Positions 42,376 to 51,447 of a stretch of DNA of 64,000 bases are shown one piece after another; position 1 is the first letter of the stretch; the number at the start of each line of letters is the position of its first letter. This stretch comes from Pseudoxanthomonas jiangsuensis (GTDB taxonomy: Bacteria; Pseudomonadota; Gammaproteobacteria; Xanthomonadales; Xanthomonadaceae). The stretch covers positions 1-64,000 of the forward strand of contig NZ_PDWL01000008.1 in assembly GCF_010093185.1 (NCBI RefSeq). The letters run 5' to 3'. Made by a program: the position numbers and the translations under genes. Under the pieces are notes generated by a model that did no database searches, had not been told where the DNA came from, and saw only the letters and a list, made by a program, of their open reading frames with translations.

Positions 42376-45300
42376 GCGGCGCCGACACGCCTCCATCTTC
42401 CGGGCACGGACAAGCCGACGGCCACGGCCACGGCTGGCAGGACGCGGTCCGCGGCGGCCTGGTCGGCTTCGCCGTGCGCCGCCGGGTCACGGTCGCGATG
42501 TGCACCGTCACCCTGGTCTTGTTCGGCCTGCTCGCCCTGGGCGGGCTGAAGGTCAACCTGCTGCCGGACCTGAGCTATCCGACCCTGACCGTGCGCACCG
42601 AGTACACCGGCGCCGCCCCGGCCGAGATCGAGACCCTGATCACCGAGCCGGTCGAGGAAGCCGTGGGCGTGGCCAAGGGCCTGCGCAAGCTCAAGTCGGT
42701 CTCGCGCACCGGGCAGAGCGACGTGGTGCTCGAGTTCGCCTGGGGCACCGACATGGACCAGGCCAGCCTGGAGGTGCGCGACAAGATGGAGGCGCTGCAG
42801 CTGCCGCTGGAGGCCAAGGCCCCGGTGCTCTTGCGCTTCAATCCCTCGACCGAGCCGGTCATGCGCCTGGCCCTGTCGGCCAAGGCCGCCGCCGGCGACC
42901 CGGCCGAGTCGGTGCGCCAGCTCACCGCGTTGCGCCGCTACGCCGACGACGACCTGAAGAAGAAGCTCGAGCCGGTCGCCGGCGTGGCCGCGGTCAAGGT
43001 CGGCGGCGGCCTGGAGGACGAGGTCCAGGTCGACATCGACCAGCAGAAGCTGGCCCAGCTCAACCTGCCGATCGATACCGTCATCCAGCGCCTGCAGCAG
43101 GAGAACATCAACCTGTCCGGCGGCCGCCTGGAGCAGGGCAGCCAGCGTTACCTGGTGCGCACGGTCAACCAGTTCAGCGCGGTGGAGCAGATGCGCGAGA
43201 TGCTGGTCACCACCCAGAGCGGCGGCGACAACGCCGCGGCCTCGGCGGCGCAGCAGATGGCGGCTATTGCAGCGGCATCCGGCAACGCCAGCGTGCTGGC
43301 CGCGGCCGCCTCGGTCCAGAGCGCGTCCTCGGGCAGCTCCAGCGCGGTGGCCGGCGGCATGCCGGTGCGGCTGAAGGACGTGGCCGACGTGCGCCAGGGC
43401 TACAAGGAGCGCGAGGCGATCATCCGCCTGGGCGGCCGGGAAGCGGTCGAGCTGGCGATCTACAAGGAAGGCGACGCCAACACCGTGGCCACCGCCGACG
43501 CGGTCCAGGCGCGGCTGGAGCAGATCCGCCAGCAGTTCCCCGCGGACATGGAGCTGACCGTCATCGACGACCAGTCCAAGTTCATCCGCAGCGCGATCTC
43601 CGACGTGAAGAAGGACGCGGTGCTGGGCGGCATCCTGGCGGTGCTGGTGATCTTCCTGTTCCTGCGCAACGGCTGGAGCACGCTGGTGATCAGCCTGTCT
43701 TTGCCGGTGTCGATCATCGCCACGTTCTTCTTCATGGACCAGCTGGACCTGAGCCTGAACGTGATGTCGCTCGGCGGCCTGGCCCTGGCCACCGGCCTGG
43801 TGGTGGACGATTCGATCGTGGTCCTGGAGAGCATCGCCAAGGCGCGCGAGCGCGGCCTGGGCGTGCTCCAGGCGGCGATCGAGGGCACCCGCGAGGTGAG
43901 CATGGCGGTGGTCGCCTCGACCCTGACCACGATCGCCGTGTTCCTGCCGTTGGTGTTCGTCGAGGGCGTAGCCGGGCAGCTGTTCCGCGACCAGGCGCTG
44001 ACCATCGCGATCGCGGTGGGCGTGTCGCTGGTGGTGGCGATGACCCTGATCCCGATGCTGTCGGCCTGGAAGGCGCAGTCGCCGCTGGGCTTCCCGGAGG
44101 AGGAGGCGCACCCGCGCTGGCAGCCGTCCTCGAAGCTGCAGAAGCCGGTGGCGCTGGCCGGCCGCGGCATCGGCGCGGGCGTGCGCGGGGCGCTGTTCGC
44201 GGTCGCCTGGCTGTTCGTGCGGATCTGGCGCGGGCTGGTGGCGCTGGTCGCGCCGTTGATGCGCCGGCTCAGCGACCTGGCGATGAAGCCATACAACGGC
44301 GCCGAGCGCCGCTACATGGCGCTGTTGCCGGCCGCCCTGCAAAAGCCGGGCCGGGTGATGCTGTTCGCGGCGCTGGCCTTCGTGCTGTCGCTGGCCGCCC
44401 TGCCGTTCCTGGGCACCGACCTGATCCCGCAGCTGGCCCAGGACCGCTTCGAGATGACGGTCAAGCTGCCGCCGGGCACGCCTTTGCGCGAGACCGACCT
44501 GCTGGTCCGCGACCTGCAGCAGCGCCACGCCGGCGACGCCGGGGTGGAGAGCCTGTACGGGGTCAGCGGCACCGGCACCCGCCTGGACGCCAACCCGACC
44601 GAAAGCGGCGAGAACGTGGCCAAGCTGACCGTGGTCATGGCCGGCGGCGGCAGCCGCGAGTTCGAGGCCGAGCAGAGCGACCGCATGCGCCAGAGCATGG
44701 CGCGCTGGCCCGAGGCCCAGGTCGATTTCCGCCGGCCGCAGCTGTTCAGCTTCTCCACCCCGCTGGAGATCGAGCTGCGCGGCAACGACCTGGAAGAACT
44801 GGAGCGGGCCGGGCACAAGCTCGCCGAGATGCTGCGCGGCAACGAGCACTACACCGACGTCAAGTCGACGGTGGAGCAGGGCTTCCCTGAGATCCAGATC
44901 CGCTTCGACCAGGAGCGCGCCGGGGCGATGGGCCTGACCACCCGCCAGGTCGCCGACGCGGTGGTGAAGAAGGTACGCGGCGAAGTGGCGACCCGCTACA
45001 ACTTCCGCGACCGCAAGATCGACGTGCTGGTCCGCGCCCGCGAGGCCGACCGCGCCTCGGTCGAGGACATCCGCAACCTGATCGTCAATCCCGGCAACGG
45101 CCGCGCGGTGCGCCTGGCGGCGGTCGCCGACGTGGTCGCCACCACCGGCCCGAGCGAGATCCACCGCGCCGACCAGATGCGGGTGGCGGTGATCTCGGCC
45201 AACCTGCGCGGGGTCGACCTGGGCTCGGCGATGGAGGAGGTGCGGGCGATGGTCGCGGCCGATCCGCTCGGCGCCGGCCTGGGCCTGCACATCGGCGGCC

Positions 45301-45923
45301 AGGGCGAGGAACTGGCGCAGTCGGTGCGCTCGCTGCTGTTCGCCTTCGCCCTGGCGATCTTCCTGGTCTACCTGGTGATGGCCTCGCAGTTCGAGTCATT
45401 GCTGCATCCGTTCGTGATCCTGTTCACCATCCCGCTGGCGATGGTCGGTGCGGTGCTGGCCCTTCTGCTGACCGGCAACACGATCTCGGTGGTGGTGTTC
45501 ATCGGCCTGATCCTGATGGTCGGCCTGGTGACCAAGAACGCGATCATCCTGATCGACAAGGTCAACCAGCTGCGCGAGGCCGGCGTGGCCAAGCGCGAGG
45601 CGCTGGTGGAGGGCGCGCGCTCGCGCCTGCGGCCGATTGCCATGACCACCCTGGCCACCCTGTTCGGCTTCCTGCCGCTGGCGGTGGCGATGGGCGACGG
45701 CGCCGAGGTGCGCTCACCGATGGCGATCACCGTGATCGGCGGCCTGCTGGTGTCGACCCTGCTGACCCTGTTCGTGATCCCGGTGGTCTACGACCTGCTG
45801 GACCGCCGTGCCGACGCCTACTACGTCGAGCGCGGCCGCCGCAGCCGCGCCAGCGAGGCCCAAGGGGGTTATGACGGCTACGACGGCCCGGCCGGCGGCG
45901 AACAAGGCCTGGAGGGCGCATGA
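42372..45923 (+). CDS. RND efflux permease 1, with unusual insertions
   Basis: This 1183-residue proton-driven pump is longer than the usual 1020-1050. Family signs are GGLKVNLLPDLSYPTLTV, the proton-relay aspartate pair in GLVVDDSIVVLE, and the relay lysine in MVGLVTKNAIILID. Two insertions explain the length: an alanine/serine-rich stretch of about 50 residues (about 280-330), between MLVTTQSGGDN and GGMPVRLKDVAD, and about 80 residues between the two halves (about 560-645) with an extra hydrophobic helix (LFAVAWLFVRIWRGLVALVA). It starts at GTG 42372 overlapping the adaptor and ends overlapping the second permease. The substrate is unknown. Confidence 0.92.
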   Translation: MSGADTPPSSGHGQADGHGHGWQDAVRGGLVGFAVRRRVTVAMCTVTLVLFGLLALGGLKVNLLPDLSYPTLTVRTEYTGAAPAEIETLITEPVEEAVGVAKGLRKLKSVSRTGQSDVVLEFAWGTDMDQASLEVRDKMEALQLPLEAKAPVLLRFNPSTEPVMRLALSAKAAAGDPAESVRQLTALRRYADDDLKKKLEPVAGVAAVKVGGGLEDEVQVDIDQQKLAQLNLPIDTVIQRLQQENINLSGGRLEQGSQRYLVRTVNQFSAVEQMREMLVTTQSGGDNAAASAAQQMAAIAAASGNASVLAAAASVQSASSGSSSAVAGGMPVRLKDVADVRQGYKEREAIIRLGGREAVELAIYKEGDANTVATADAVQARLEQIRQQFPADMELTVIDDQSKFIRSAISDVKKDAVLGGILAVLVIFLFLRNGWSTLVISLSLPVSIIATFFFMDQLDLSLNVMSLGGLALATGLVVDDSIVVLESIAKARERGLGVLQAAIEGTREVSMAVVASTLTTIAVFLPLVFVEGVAGQLFRDQALTIAIAVGVSLVVAMTLIPMLSAWKAQSPLGFPEEEAHPRWQPSSKLQKPVALAGRGIGAGVRGALFAVAWLFVRIWRGLVALVAPLMRRLSDLAMKPYNGAERRYMALLPAALQKPGRVMLFAALAFVLSLAALPFLGTDLIPQLAQDRFEMTVKLPPGTPLRETDLLVRDLQQRHAGDAGVESLYGVSGTGTRLDANPTESGENVAKLTVVMAGGGSREFEAEQSDRMRQSMARWPEAQVDFRRPQLFSFSTPLEIELRGNDLEELERAGHKLAEMLRGNEHYTDVKSTVEQGFPEIQIRFDQERAGAMGLTTRQVADAVVKKVRGEVATRYNFRDRKIDVLVRAREADRASVEDIRNLIVNPGNGRAVRLAAVADVVATTGPSEIHRADQMRVAVISANLRGVDLGSAMEEVRAMVAADPLGAGLGLHIGGQGEELAQSVRSLLFAFALAIFLVYLVMASQFESLLHPFVILFTIPLAMVGAVLALLLTGNTISVVVFIGLILMVGLVTKNAIILIDKVNQLREAGVAKREALVEGARSRLRPIAMTTLATLFGFLPLAVAMGDGAEVRSPMAITVIGGLLVSTLLTLFVIPVVYDLLDRRADAYYVERGRRSRASEAQGGYDGYDGPAGGEQGLEGA

Positions 45924-48900
45924 GCGTCGCCGAGTTCAGCATCAAGCGGCCGATCACCACGATCATGTGCTTCGTGTCGCTGTTCGTGGTCGGCCTGATC
46001 GCTGCCTTCCGCCTGCCGCTGGAGGCCCTGCCGGACGTGTCGGCGCCCTTCATGTTCGTGCAGCTGCCGTACTCCGGCTCCACCCCGGAGGAGGTCGAAC
46101 GCACCATCCTGCGCCCGGCCGAGGAAGCGCTGGCGACGATGACCGGGATCAAGCGGATGCGCAGCAATGCCACCGCCGAGGGCGCCGGGATCTTCGTCGA
46201 GTTCTCCGACTGGGAGCGCGACATCTCGATCGCCGCCTCCGAAGCGCGCGAGCGCCTGGACGCGATCCGCGACGACCTGCCGGACGACTTCCAGCGCTAC
46301 TACGTGTTCAAGTGGTCCACCAGCGACGAGGCGGTCCTGCGCGTGCGCCTGGCCGCGGACATGGACCTGACCGGCGCCTACGACCTGATCGACCGCGACA
46401 TGAAGCGGCGGATCGAGCGCATTCCCGGCGTGGCCCGGGTGGAGATCAGCGGCGCGCCGCCGAACGAGGTCGAGATCGCGATCGACCCGGACCGCCTGAC
46501 CGCGCACGACCTGAGCCTGAACGAGCTGTCCGAGCGCCTGCGCCAGGTCAACTTCTCGGTCTCGGCCGGGCAGATCGAGGACAACGGCCGCCGCCTGCGG
46601 CTGCAGCCGGTGGGCGAGCTGACCGACCTGCAGCAGCTGCGCGACCTGGTCCTCAACGCCAGCGGCCTGCGCCTGGGCGACGTGGCCGACGTGCGCCTGA
46701 AGCCGAGCCGGATGCCCTACGGCCGCCGCCTGGACGGGCGCACCGCGGTCGGCCTGGACATCTTCAAGGAGCGCAACGCCAACCTGGTGGAGGTGTCGCG
46801 CAACGTGCTCAAGGAGGTGGAGGCGATCCGCAAGGAGCCCGGGCTGGACGACATCGACTTCAAGGTCATCCAGAACATGGGCGACGAGGTCACCGACTCG
46901 CTGACCGAACTGGCCGAGGCCGGCGGCATCGGCTTGGTGCTGTCGATCGCGGTGCTGTTCTTCTTCCTGCGCCACTGGCCCTCGACCCTGATGGTGACCC
47001 TGGCGATCCCGATCTGCTTCGTGGTCACCCTGGGCTTCATGCACTTCGCCGGGGTAACCCTGAACGTGCTGACCCTGATGGGCCTTCTGCTGGCCGTGGG
47101 CATGCTGGTGGACAACGCGGTGGTGGTGGTGGAGAGCATCTACCAGGAGCGCGAGCGCATGCCGGAGAAGCCGCGCCTGGCGGCGATCCTGGGCACCCGC
47201 CACGTCGCCATCGCGCTGTCGGCCGGCACCCTGGCGCATTGCATCGTGTTCCTGCCCAACCTGCTGGGCGAGGTCAACAACATCTCCATCTTCATGTCGC
47301 AGCTGGCGATCACCATCACCGTCTCTTTGCTGGCCTCCTGGCTGGTGGCGGTGAGCCTGATCCCGATGCTGTCGGCGCGGATGAAGACCCCCGCCGCCGT
47401 GCACAACCCGCGCGGGCTGATCCCGCGCCTGCAGAGGCGCTACGCCGGGATCCTGCGCTGGAGCCTGGAGCACCGCGGCTGGAGCGTGGTCGGCATCGTC
47501 CTGGTGGTCGCCCTAAGCGTGGTGCCGATGATGCACACCAAGACCGACTTCTTCGGCGGCGGCGACAGCGGCGAGATCCAGGTCTGGTACCAGTTCAACG
47601 GTAGCTACAGCCTGCCGCAGATGTCGGAGGAGGTCGCCCGGGTCGAGCGCTTCCTCGAGGACAACCGCGAGCGCTTCCGGATCGTGCAGGTGTACTCGTT
47701 CTTCGGCGAGGACGGCGAGGCCGGGACCATGGTGACCTTCGACGACAAGGTCAAGGACACCAAGCCGCTGAGCGATGCGATCAGCAAGGAGCTGCCGAAG
47801 TCGGCGCGGGCGATGCTGGGCGTGCGCGGGGTCGAGGGCGGCGGCGGCCAGGGCGGCGGCAGCCCGGGCCAGAACGTGCAGGTGCAACTGGTCGGCGATT
47901 CCACCCAGGTCCTGGCCGAACTGGCCGACGGCATCATCCCGGTGCTGTCCGGGCGCAAGGAGCTGCGCGACGTGCGGGTGGAAGGCGGCGACAAGAACAC
48001 CGAGCTGAACGTGTGGGTGGACCGCGAGCGGGCGGCCGCCTACGGCTTCAGCGCCCAGGAGGTGTCCAACTTCATCGGCCTAGCCCTGCGCGGCGCCCAG
48101 CTGCGCGAGTTCCGCCGCGGCCAGACCGAGGTGCCGGTGTGGGTGCGCTTCTCCGGCGCCGAGCACTACGGCCTGGAGGAGATCTCCAGCTTCATGGTCC
48201 GCAGCAAGGACGGGCGCACGATCCCGCTGCTGAGCATGGTCGACATCTCGGTGCTGCCGTCGGCCAACCAGATCAGCCGCTACAACCGCCAGACCATGAT
48301 CACCCTGCAGGCCAACCTGACCGACGGCACCACCATGCCCGACGCGCGCAAGGCCATGGAGGAGACCCTGAAGTCGGTGCAGTTCCCGCCCGGTTACGGC
48401 TACTCGTTCGACGGCTCCGGCTTCCAGGAGGACGAGGAGGGCATGAAGCAGATGATGTTCAACCTGCTGCTGGCCCTGGTCATGATCTACGTGCTGATGG
48501 CGGCGGTGTTCGAATCGCTGCTGTTCCCCTCGGCGATCATGAGCTGCGTGCTGTTCTCGGTGTTCGGGGTGTACTGGCTGTTCTGGATCACCGGCACCCC
48601 GTTCACGGTGATGGCCTTCATCGGCGTGCTGGTGCTGATGGGCGTGGTGGTCAACAACGGCATCATCATGGTCGAGCACATCAACAACCTGCGCCGCCGT
48701 GGCCTGTCGCGCACCGACGCGCTGGTCGAAGGCAGCCGCGAGCGCCTGCGACCGATCATGATGACCATGGGCACGGCGATCCTGGCGATGGTGCCGATCT
48801 CGCTCAGCGACACCGTGGTCCTGGGCGGCCTGGAGTATTCGCCCATGGCGCGCGCGGTGGCCGGCGGCCTGGCGTTCTCGACCGCGGTCAGCCTGCTGTT

Positions 48901-49024
48901 CCTGCCGACGATCTACGCGATCCTGGACGACCTGCGCAACGGCGCGGCGCGACTGCTGCGCCGCGCCCGCGGCCAGGAGGCGGCGCCGGCCGCGGCCAGC
49001 CTGACCGCGCTGCATCCGGAGTGA
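45920..49024 (+). CDS. RND efflux permease 2, with altered proton-relay residues
   Basis: This 1034-residue protein is of normal RND size and starts in an ATGA overlap with permease 1. It has the porter and twelve-helix layout, with SIKRPITTIMCFVSLF at the start and VLMAAVFESLLFPSAIM in the second half. The helix-4 position reads GMLVDNAVVVVE, with one aspartate and one asparagine instead of two aspartates. The helix-10 position reads MGVVVNNGIIMVEH, with asparagine where AcrB has lysine. Operons with two RND permeases (such as MdtBC) can form mixed trimers in which one permease does not carry protons. That is a plausible role here. Confidence 0.92.
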   Translation: MSVAEFSIKRPITTIMCFVSLFVVGLIAAFRLPLEALPDVSAPFMFVQLPYSGSTPEEVERTILRPAEEALATMTGIKRMRSNATAEGAGIFVEFSDWERDISIAASEARERLDAIRDDLPDDFQRYYVFKWSTSDEAVLRVRLAADMDLTGAYDLIDRDMKRRIERIPGVARVEISGAPPNEVEIAIDPDRLTAHDLSLNELSERLRQVNFSVSAGQIEDNGRRLRLQPVGELTDLQQLRDLVLNASGLRLGDVADVRLKPSRMPYGRRLDGRTAVGLDIFKERNANLVEVSRNVLKEVEAIRKEPGLDDIDFKVIQNMGDEVTDSLTELAEAGGIGLVLSIAVLFFFLRHWPSTLMVTLAIPICFVVTLGFMHFAGVTLNVLTLMGLLLAVGMLVDNAVVVVESIYQERERMPEKPRLAAILGTRHVAIALSAGTLAHCIVFLPNLLGEVNNISIFMSQLAITITVSLLASWLVAVSLIPMLSARMKTPAAVHNPRGLIPRLQRRYAGILRWSLEHRGWSVVGIVLVVALSVVPMMHTKTDFFGGGDSGEIQVWYQFNGSYSLPQMSEEVARVERFLEDNRERFRIVQVYSFFGEDGEAGTMVTFDDKVKDTKPLSDAISKELPKSARAMLGVRGVEGGGGQGGGSPGQNVQVQLVGDSTQVLAELADGIIPVLSGRKELRDVRVEGGDKNTELNVWVDRERAAAYGFSAQEVSNFIGLALRGAQLREFRRGQTEVPVWVRFSGAEHYGLEEISSFMVRSKDGRTIPLLSMVDISVLPSANQISRYNRQTMITLQANLTDGTTMPDARKAMEETLKSVQFPPGYGYSFDGSGFQEDEEGMKQMMFNLLLALVMIYVLMAAVFESLLFPSAIMSCVLFSVFGVYWLFWITGTPFTVMAFIGVLVLMGVVVNNGIIMVEHINNLRRRGLSRTDALVEGSRERLRPIMMTMGTAILAMVPISLSDTVVLGGLEYSPMARAVAGGLAFSTAVSLLFLPTIYAILDDLRNGAARLLRRARGQEAAPAAASLTALHPE

Positions 49025-49034
49025 GGGTGCAGCC

Positions 49035-49062
49035 CGTCGTCCCGGCCTGTGCCGGGACGACG
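49035..49062. repeat. REP-like hairpin between convergent genes
   Basis: A perfect 12-bp stem CGTCGTCCCGGC/GCCGGGACGACG (49035-49046, 49051-49062) with loop CTGT lies between the end of the second RND permease and the end of the TraB-family gene. It shares the GGGACGAC ending with the hairpin at 35996-36015 and may also terminate transcription from both sides. Confidence 0.6.
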
Positions 49063-49070
49063 CGAGGGGA

Positions 49071-50315
49071 TCAGCCGATCAGCTTGCCCAGCATCCGCAG
49101 CCCGCCGGTCCACACCCCGATCGCGGTGCCCAGGCTGGTGAGGAAGAAGTTGAGCAGGGTCCGTGCGACCCGGTTGCGCCACCAGCCCTTGAGGTGCTGG
49201 ACGTCGTCGCGCAGGGCCATGAAGTCCGCATAGGTCGGCTTGCGCAGGCTGGCCTCGACCAGGGCGCTGACCGTGCCCGACGCCAGGGCCGGGTGGAGCG
49301 GGGTCAGCGGCGAGGCGATGAACGCGGCCAGGATGCTGAGCGGATGGCCGCCGGCGATCGCGCAGCCCAGCGCGCCGAGCACGCCGGTGGCCAGCACCCA
49401 TTGCACGATCAGGTCCGAGCCCACGTCCACGCCGCCCTGCCAGAAGCCCCAGGCGAAGCCGCCGAGCAGGAAGGTGGCGATGATCGCCTCCATCCACGGG
49501 AAGCGCGATTTCTCCTTCACCGTTTCCAGCTCGCCCAGGATCTCGGCCGGCGCACCGGTGTCGGCGGCCAGGTGCCGGGCCAGGCCGGGCAGGTGGCCGG
49601 CGCCGACCACGGCCAGCACGTTGCGCGGCGCGCCGGCCTCCTGGCGCAGGCGCGCGGCCATGTAGCGGTCGCGCTCGGCGATCACGCTCTCGTACAGCTC
49701 AGGGCTGTGCGAGGCGAACTCGCCGAAGCTGGCCTCGAGCATGTCGCCCTGCTTGAGCTTCTCGATCTCCTCGTCGCCCACTTCCTCGTCGCCGAACATC
49801 GCCACCAGGATCCCGGCGCCGGTCTTGGCACGACCCCACCAGCCCAGCCTCTGCATCGCGCGGCGGAAGGTCAGGCCGACCTCGCGGTCGATCAGCTGCA
49901 CCGGCAGGCCGCGCTCGCGCGCGTCCAGTACCGCCGCCTTCAGTTCGGCACCCGGCTCCACGTCCAGTTGCTCGGCCAGCCGGCGCTGGTAGGCCGACAG
50001 GGCCAGGTTGGCGGCGAACAGGTGGGTCTTGCCCTCGCGCAGGACGCGGACGATGTCCATCCTGGCCAGCACGTCCGGGTCGGTCATCGACTGCAGCCGT
50101 CCGGGATCCAGCTCGACCGCGACCGCGTCGTAGGCGCCGCTGGCCACCGCCGCGCGCACCGCGTCCACGCTGGCGCGCGATACGTGCGCGGTACCGAGCA
50201 GGGTGTAGCGCACGCCGTCGCGCTCGACCACCTGGTGCGGCTGGCCGTGTAGCGGGTCGGCCGCGACCGTGCCGGTCTCGGCGGGGGACGGAGGGGCGGT
50301 GTCGTCGATGGTCAT
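49071..50315 (-). CDS. TraB/PrgY-family membrane protein
   Basis: This 414-residue protein has the TraB domain (YTLLGTAHVSRASVDAV, then AVAVELDPGR and VVGAGHLPGL near residue 240), which is related to erythromycin-esterase/GumN and Tiki-type folds. Several membrane segments follow (IIATFLLGGFAWGF, VLATGVLGALGCAIAG and TLLNFFLTSLGTAIGVW). Relatives inhibit peptide pheromones in enterococci or regulate mitochondria in eukaryotes. The bacterial role here is unknown. The conserved G-H and E residues suggest metal-dependent hydrolysis. The ATG at 50315 is selected by domain alignment. Confidence 0.8.
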   Translation of the reverse strand: MTIDDTAPPSPAETGTVAADPLHGQPHQVVERDGVRYTLLGTAHVSRASVDAVRAAVASGAYDAVAVELDPGRLQSMTDPDVLARMDIVRVLREGKTHLFAANLALSAYQRRLAEQLDVEPGAELKAAVLDARERGLPVQLIDREVGLTFRRAMQRLGWWGRAKTGAGILVAMFGDEEVGDEEIEKLKQGDMLEASFGEFASHSPELYESVIAERDRYMAARLRQEAGAPRNVLAVVGAGHLPGLARHLAADTGAPAEILGELETVKEKSRFPWMEAIIATFLLGGFAWGFWQGGVDVGSDLIVQWVLATGVLGALGCAIAGGHPLSILAAFIASPLTPLHPALASGTVSALVEASLRKPTYADFMALRDDVQHLKGWWRNRVARTLLNFFLTSLGTAIGVWTGGLRMLGKLIG

Positions 50316-50418
50316 GCAGGGACTCGGTATGGCCGGCCGGCGGCCGGATCGGCCGCGGCGGCTTCGGTGGCGGACGCGGGGCCCGGCTGCGTGCAGCCGG
50401 ACGGCCGCGCCGCATGGA

Positions 50419-51321
50419 TCAGTCGATGTAGCGCTTGAGCAGGTCGCCGTAGGCGTCGATCCGGCGATCGCGCAGGAACGGCCAGATCCGGCGCACGTGC
50501 TCGCTGCGCTGCAGGTCGACCTCGCACACCAGCACGGTCGGCTCGCCGCCGGCTTCGGCGACGAACTCGCCCTGCGGGCCGAGCACGTGGCTGTTGCCCC
50601 AGAACTGGATGCCCGACGCACCCACGTGCTTGTCGGAAGCGAGGGGCGAGGATTCGTGCCCGACCCGGTTGCAGGACAGCACCGGCAGGCCGTTGGCCAC
50701 GGCGTGGCCGCGGTGGCTGAGCACCCAGGCGTCGCGCTGGCGGTTCTGCTCGTCCTGCGCGTCTTCTCGGTCCCAGCCGATCGCGGTGGGGTAGAGCAGC
50801 ATCTCGGCGCCGGCCAGCGCCATCAGCCGCGCCGCCTCCGGATACCACTGGTCCCAGCACACCAGCACGCCGAGCCGGCCGACCGACGTGTCGACCGGCC
50901 GGAAGCCGAGGTCGCCCGGGGTGAAGTAGAACTTCTCGTAGAAGCCCGGGTCGTCCGGGATGTGCATCTTGCGGTACTTGCCGAGCAGGCTGCCGTCCTT
51001 CTCCAGGACCACGGCGGTGTTGTGGTACAGGCCGGCGGCACGGCGCTCGAACAGCGAGCCGACGATGACCACGCCGTGCTTCTTCGCCAGTGCGCCCAGG
51101 CGCTCGGTGCTCGGGCCCGGGATCGGTTCGGCCAGGTCGAACTCGCACACCGACTCGTGCTGGCAGAAATAGGCGCCGTTGTGCAGTTCCTGCAGCAGTA
51201 CCAGCTGCGCGCCCTGGGCGGCGGCCTCGGCCACGCGCGATTCGATCACCGCCAGGTTGGCCTCGGCATCGCCGTGGTTGCGCTCCTGGACCAGGGCGAC
51301 GGTAAGGGTCTTGGTCTTCAT
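50419..51321 (-). CDS. aguB: N-carbamoylputrescine amidohydrolase
   Basis: This 300-residue nitrilase-superfamily enzyme converts N-carbamoylputrescine to putrescine, CO2 and ammonia. The catalytic Glu-Lys-Cys triad lies in LVLLQELHNGAYF, GKYRKMHIPDD and VLVCWDQWYPEAARLMAL. The length and the SCNRVGHESSP block match AguB proteins. It follows aguA in the same direction after a 126-base gap with three hairpins, so the two form the agmatine pathway. Confidence 0.94.
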   Translation of the reverse strand: MKTKTLTVALVQERNHGDAEANLAVIESRVAEAAAQGAQLVLLQELHNGAYFCQHESVCEFDLAEPIPGPSTERLGALAKKHGVVIVGSLFERRAAGLYHNTAVVLEKDGSLLGKYRKMHIPDDPGFYEKFYFTPGDLGFRPVDTSVGRLGVLVCWDQWYPEAARLMALAGAEMLLYPTAIGWDREDAQDEQNRQRDAWVLSHRGHAVANGLPVLSCNRVGHESSPLASDKHVGASGIQFWGNSHVLGPQGEFVAEAGGEPTVLVCEVDLQRSEHVRRIWPFLRDRRIDAYGDLLKRYID

Positions 51322-51343
51322 GGGGGGGATTGTAGGGGGATAA

Positions 51344-51433
51344 GCCCCTTGGTAAGGGGCGATTCGTGCCGTATGGCACGAATGGGGATTGGAAGAACGA
51401 AGTCGGGGCCGAAGTTTGCGCAGCGAACTTCGG
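51344..51433. repeat. Three consecutive hairpins between aguA and aguB
   Basis: The stems are GCCCCTT/AAGGGGC (51344-51360), ATTCGTGCC/GGCACGAAT (51362-51383) and CCGAAGTT/AACTTCGG (51409-51433). They lie in the aguA-aguB gap, so they could set RNA stability or reduce aguB expression relative to aguA. None has a T tract. Confidence 0.55.
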
Positions 51434-51447
51434 GGGGCTTGCCGGCT

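Noticed and set aside
42204..45290. Long minus-strand open frame of 1028 codons under permease 1
   Set aside because: High-GC shadow; its composition is rich in H, Q, R and G, and it mirrors the codons of the RND gene.
45878..47473. 531-codon minus-strand open frame under permease 2
   Set aside because: Antisense shadow of the RND gene with no recognisable domain.
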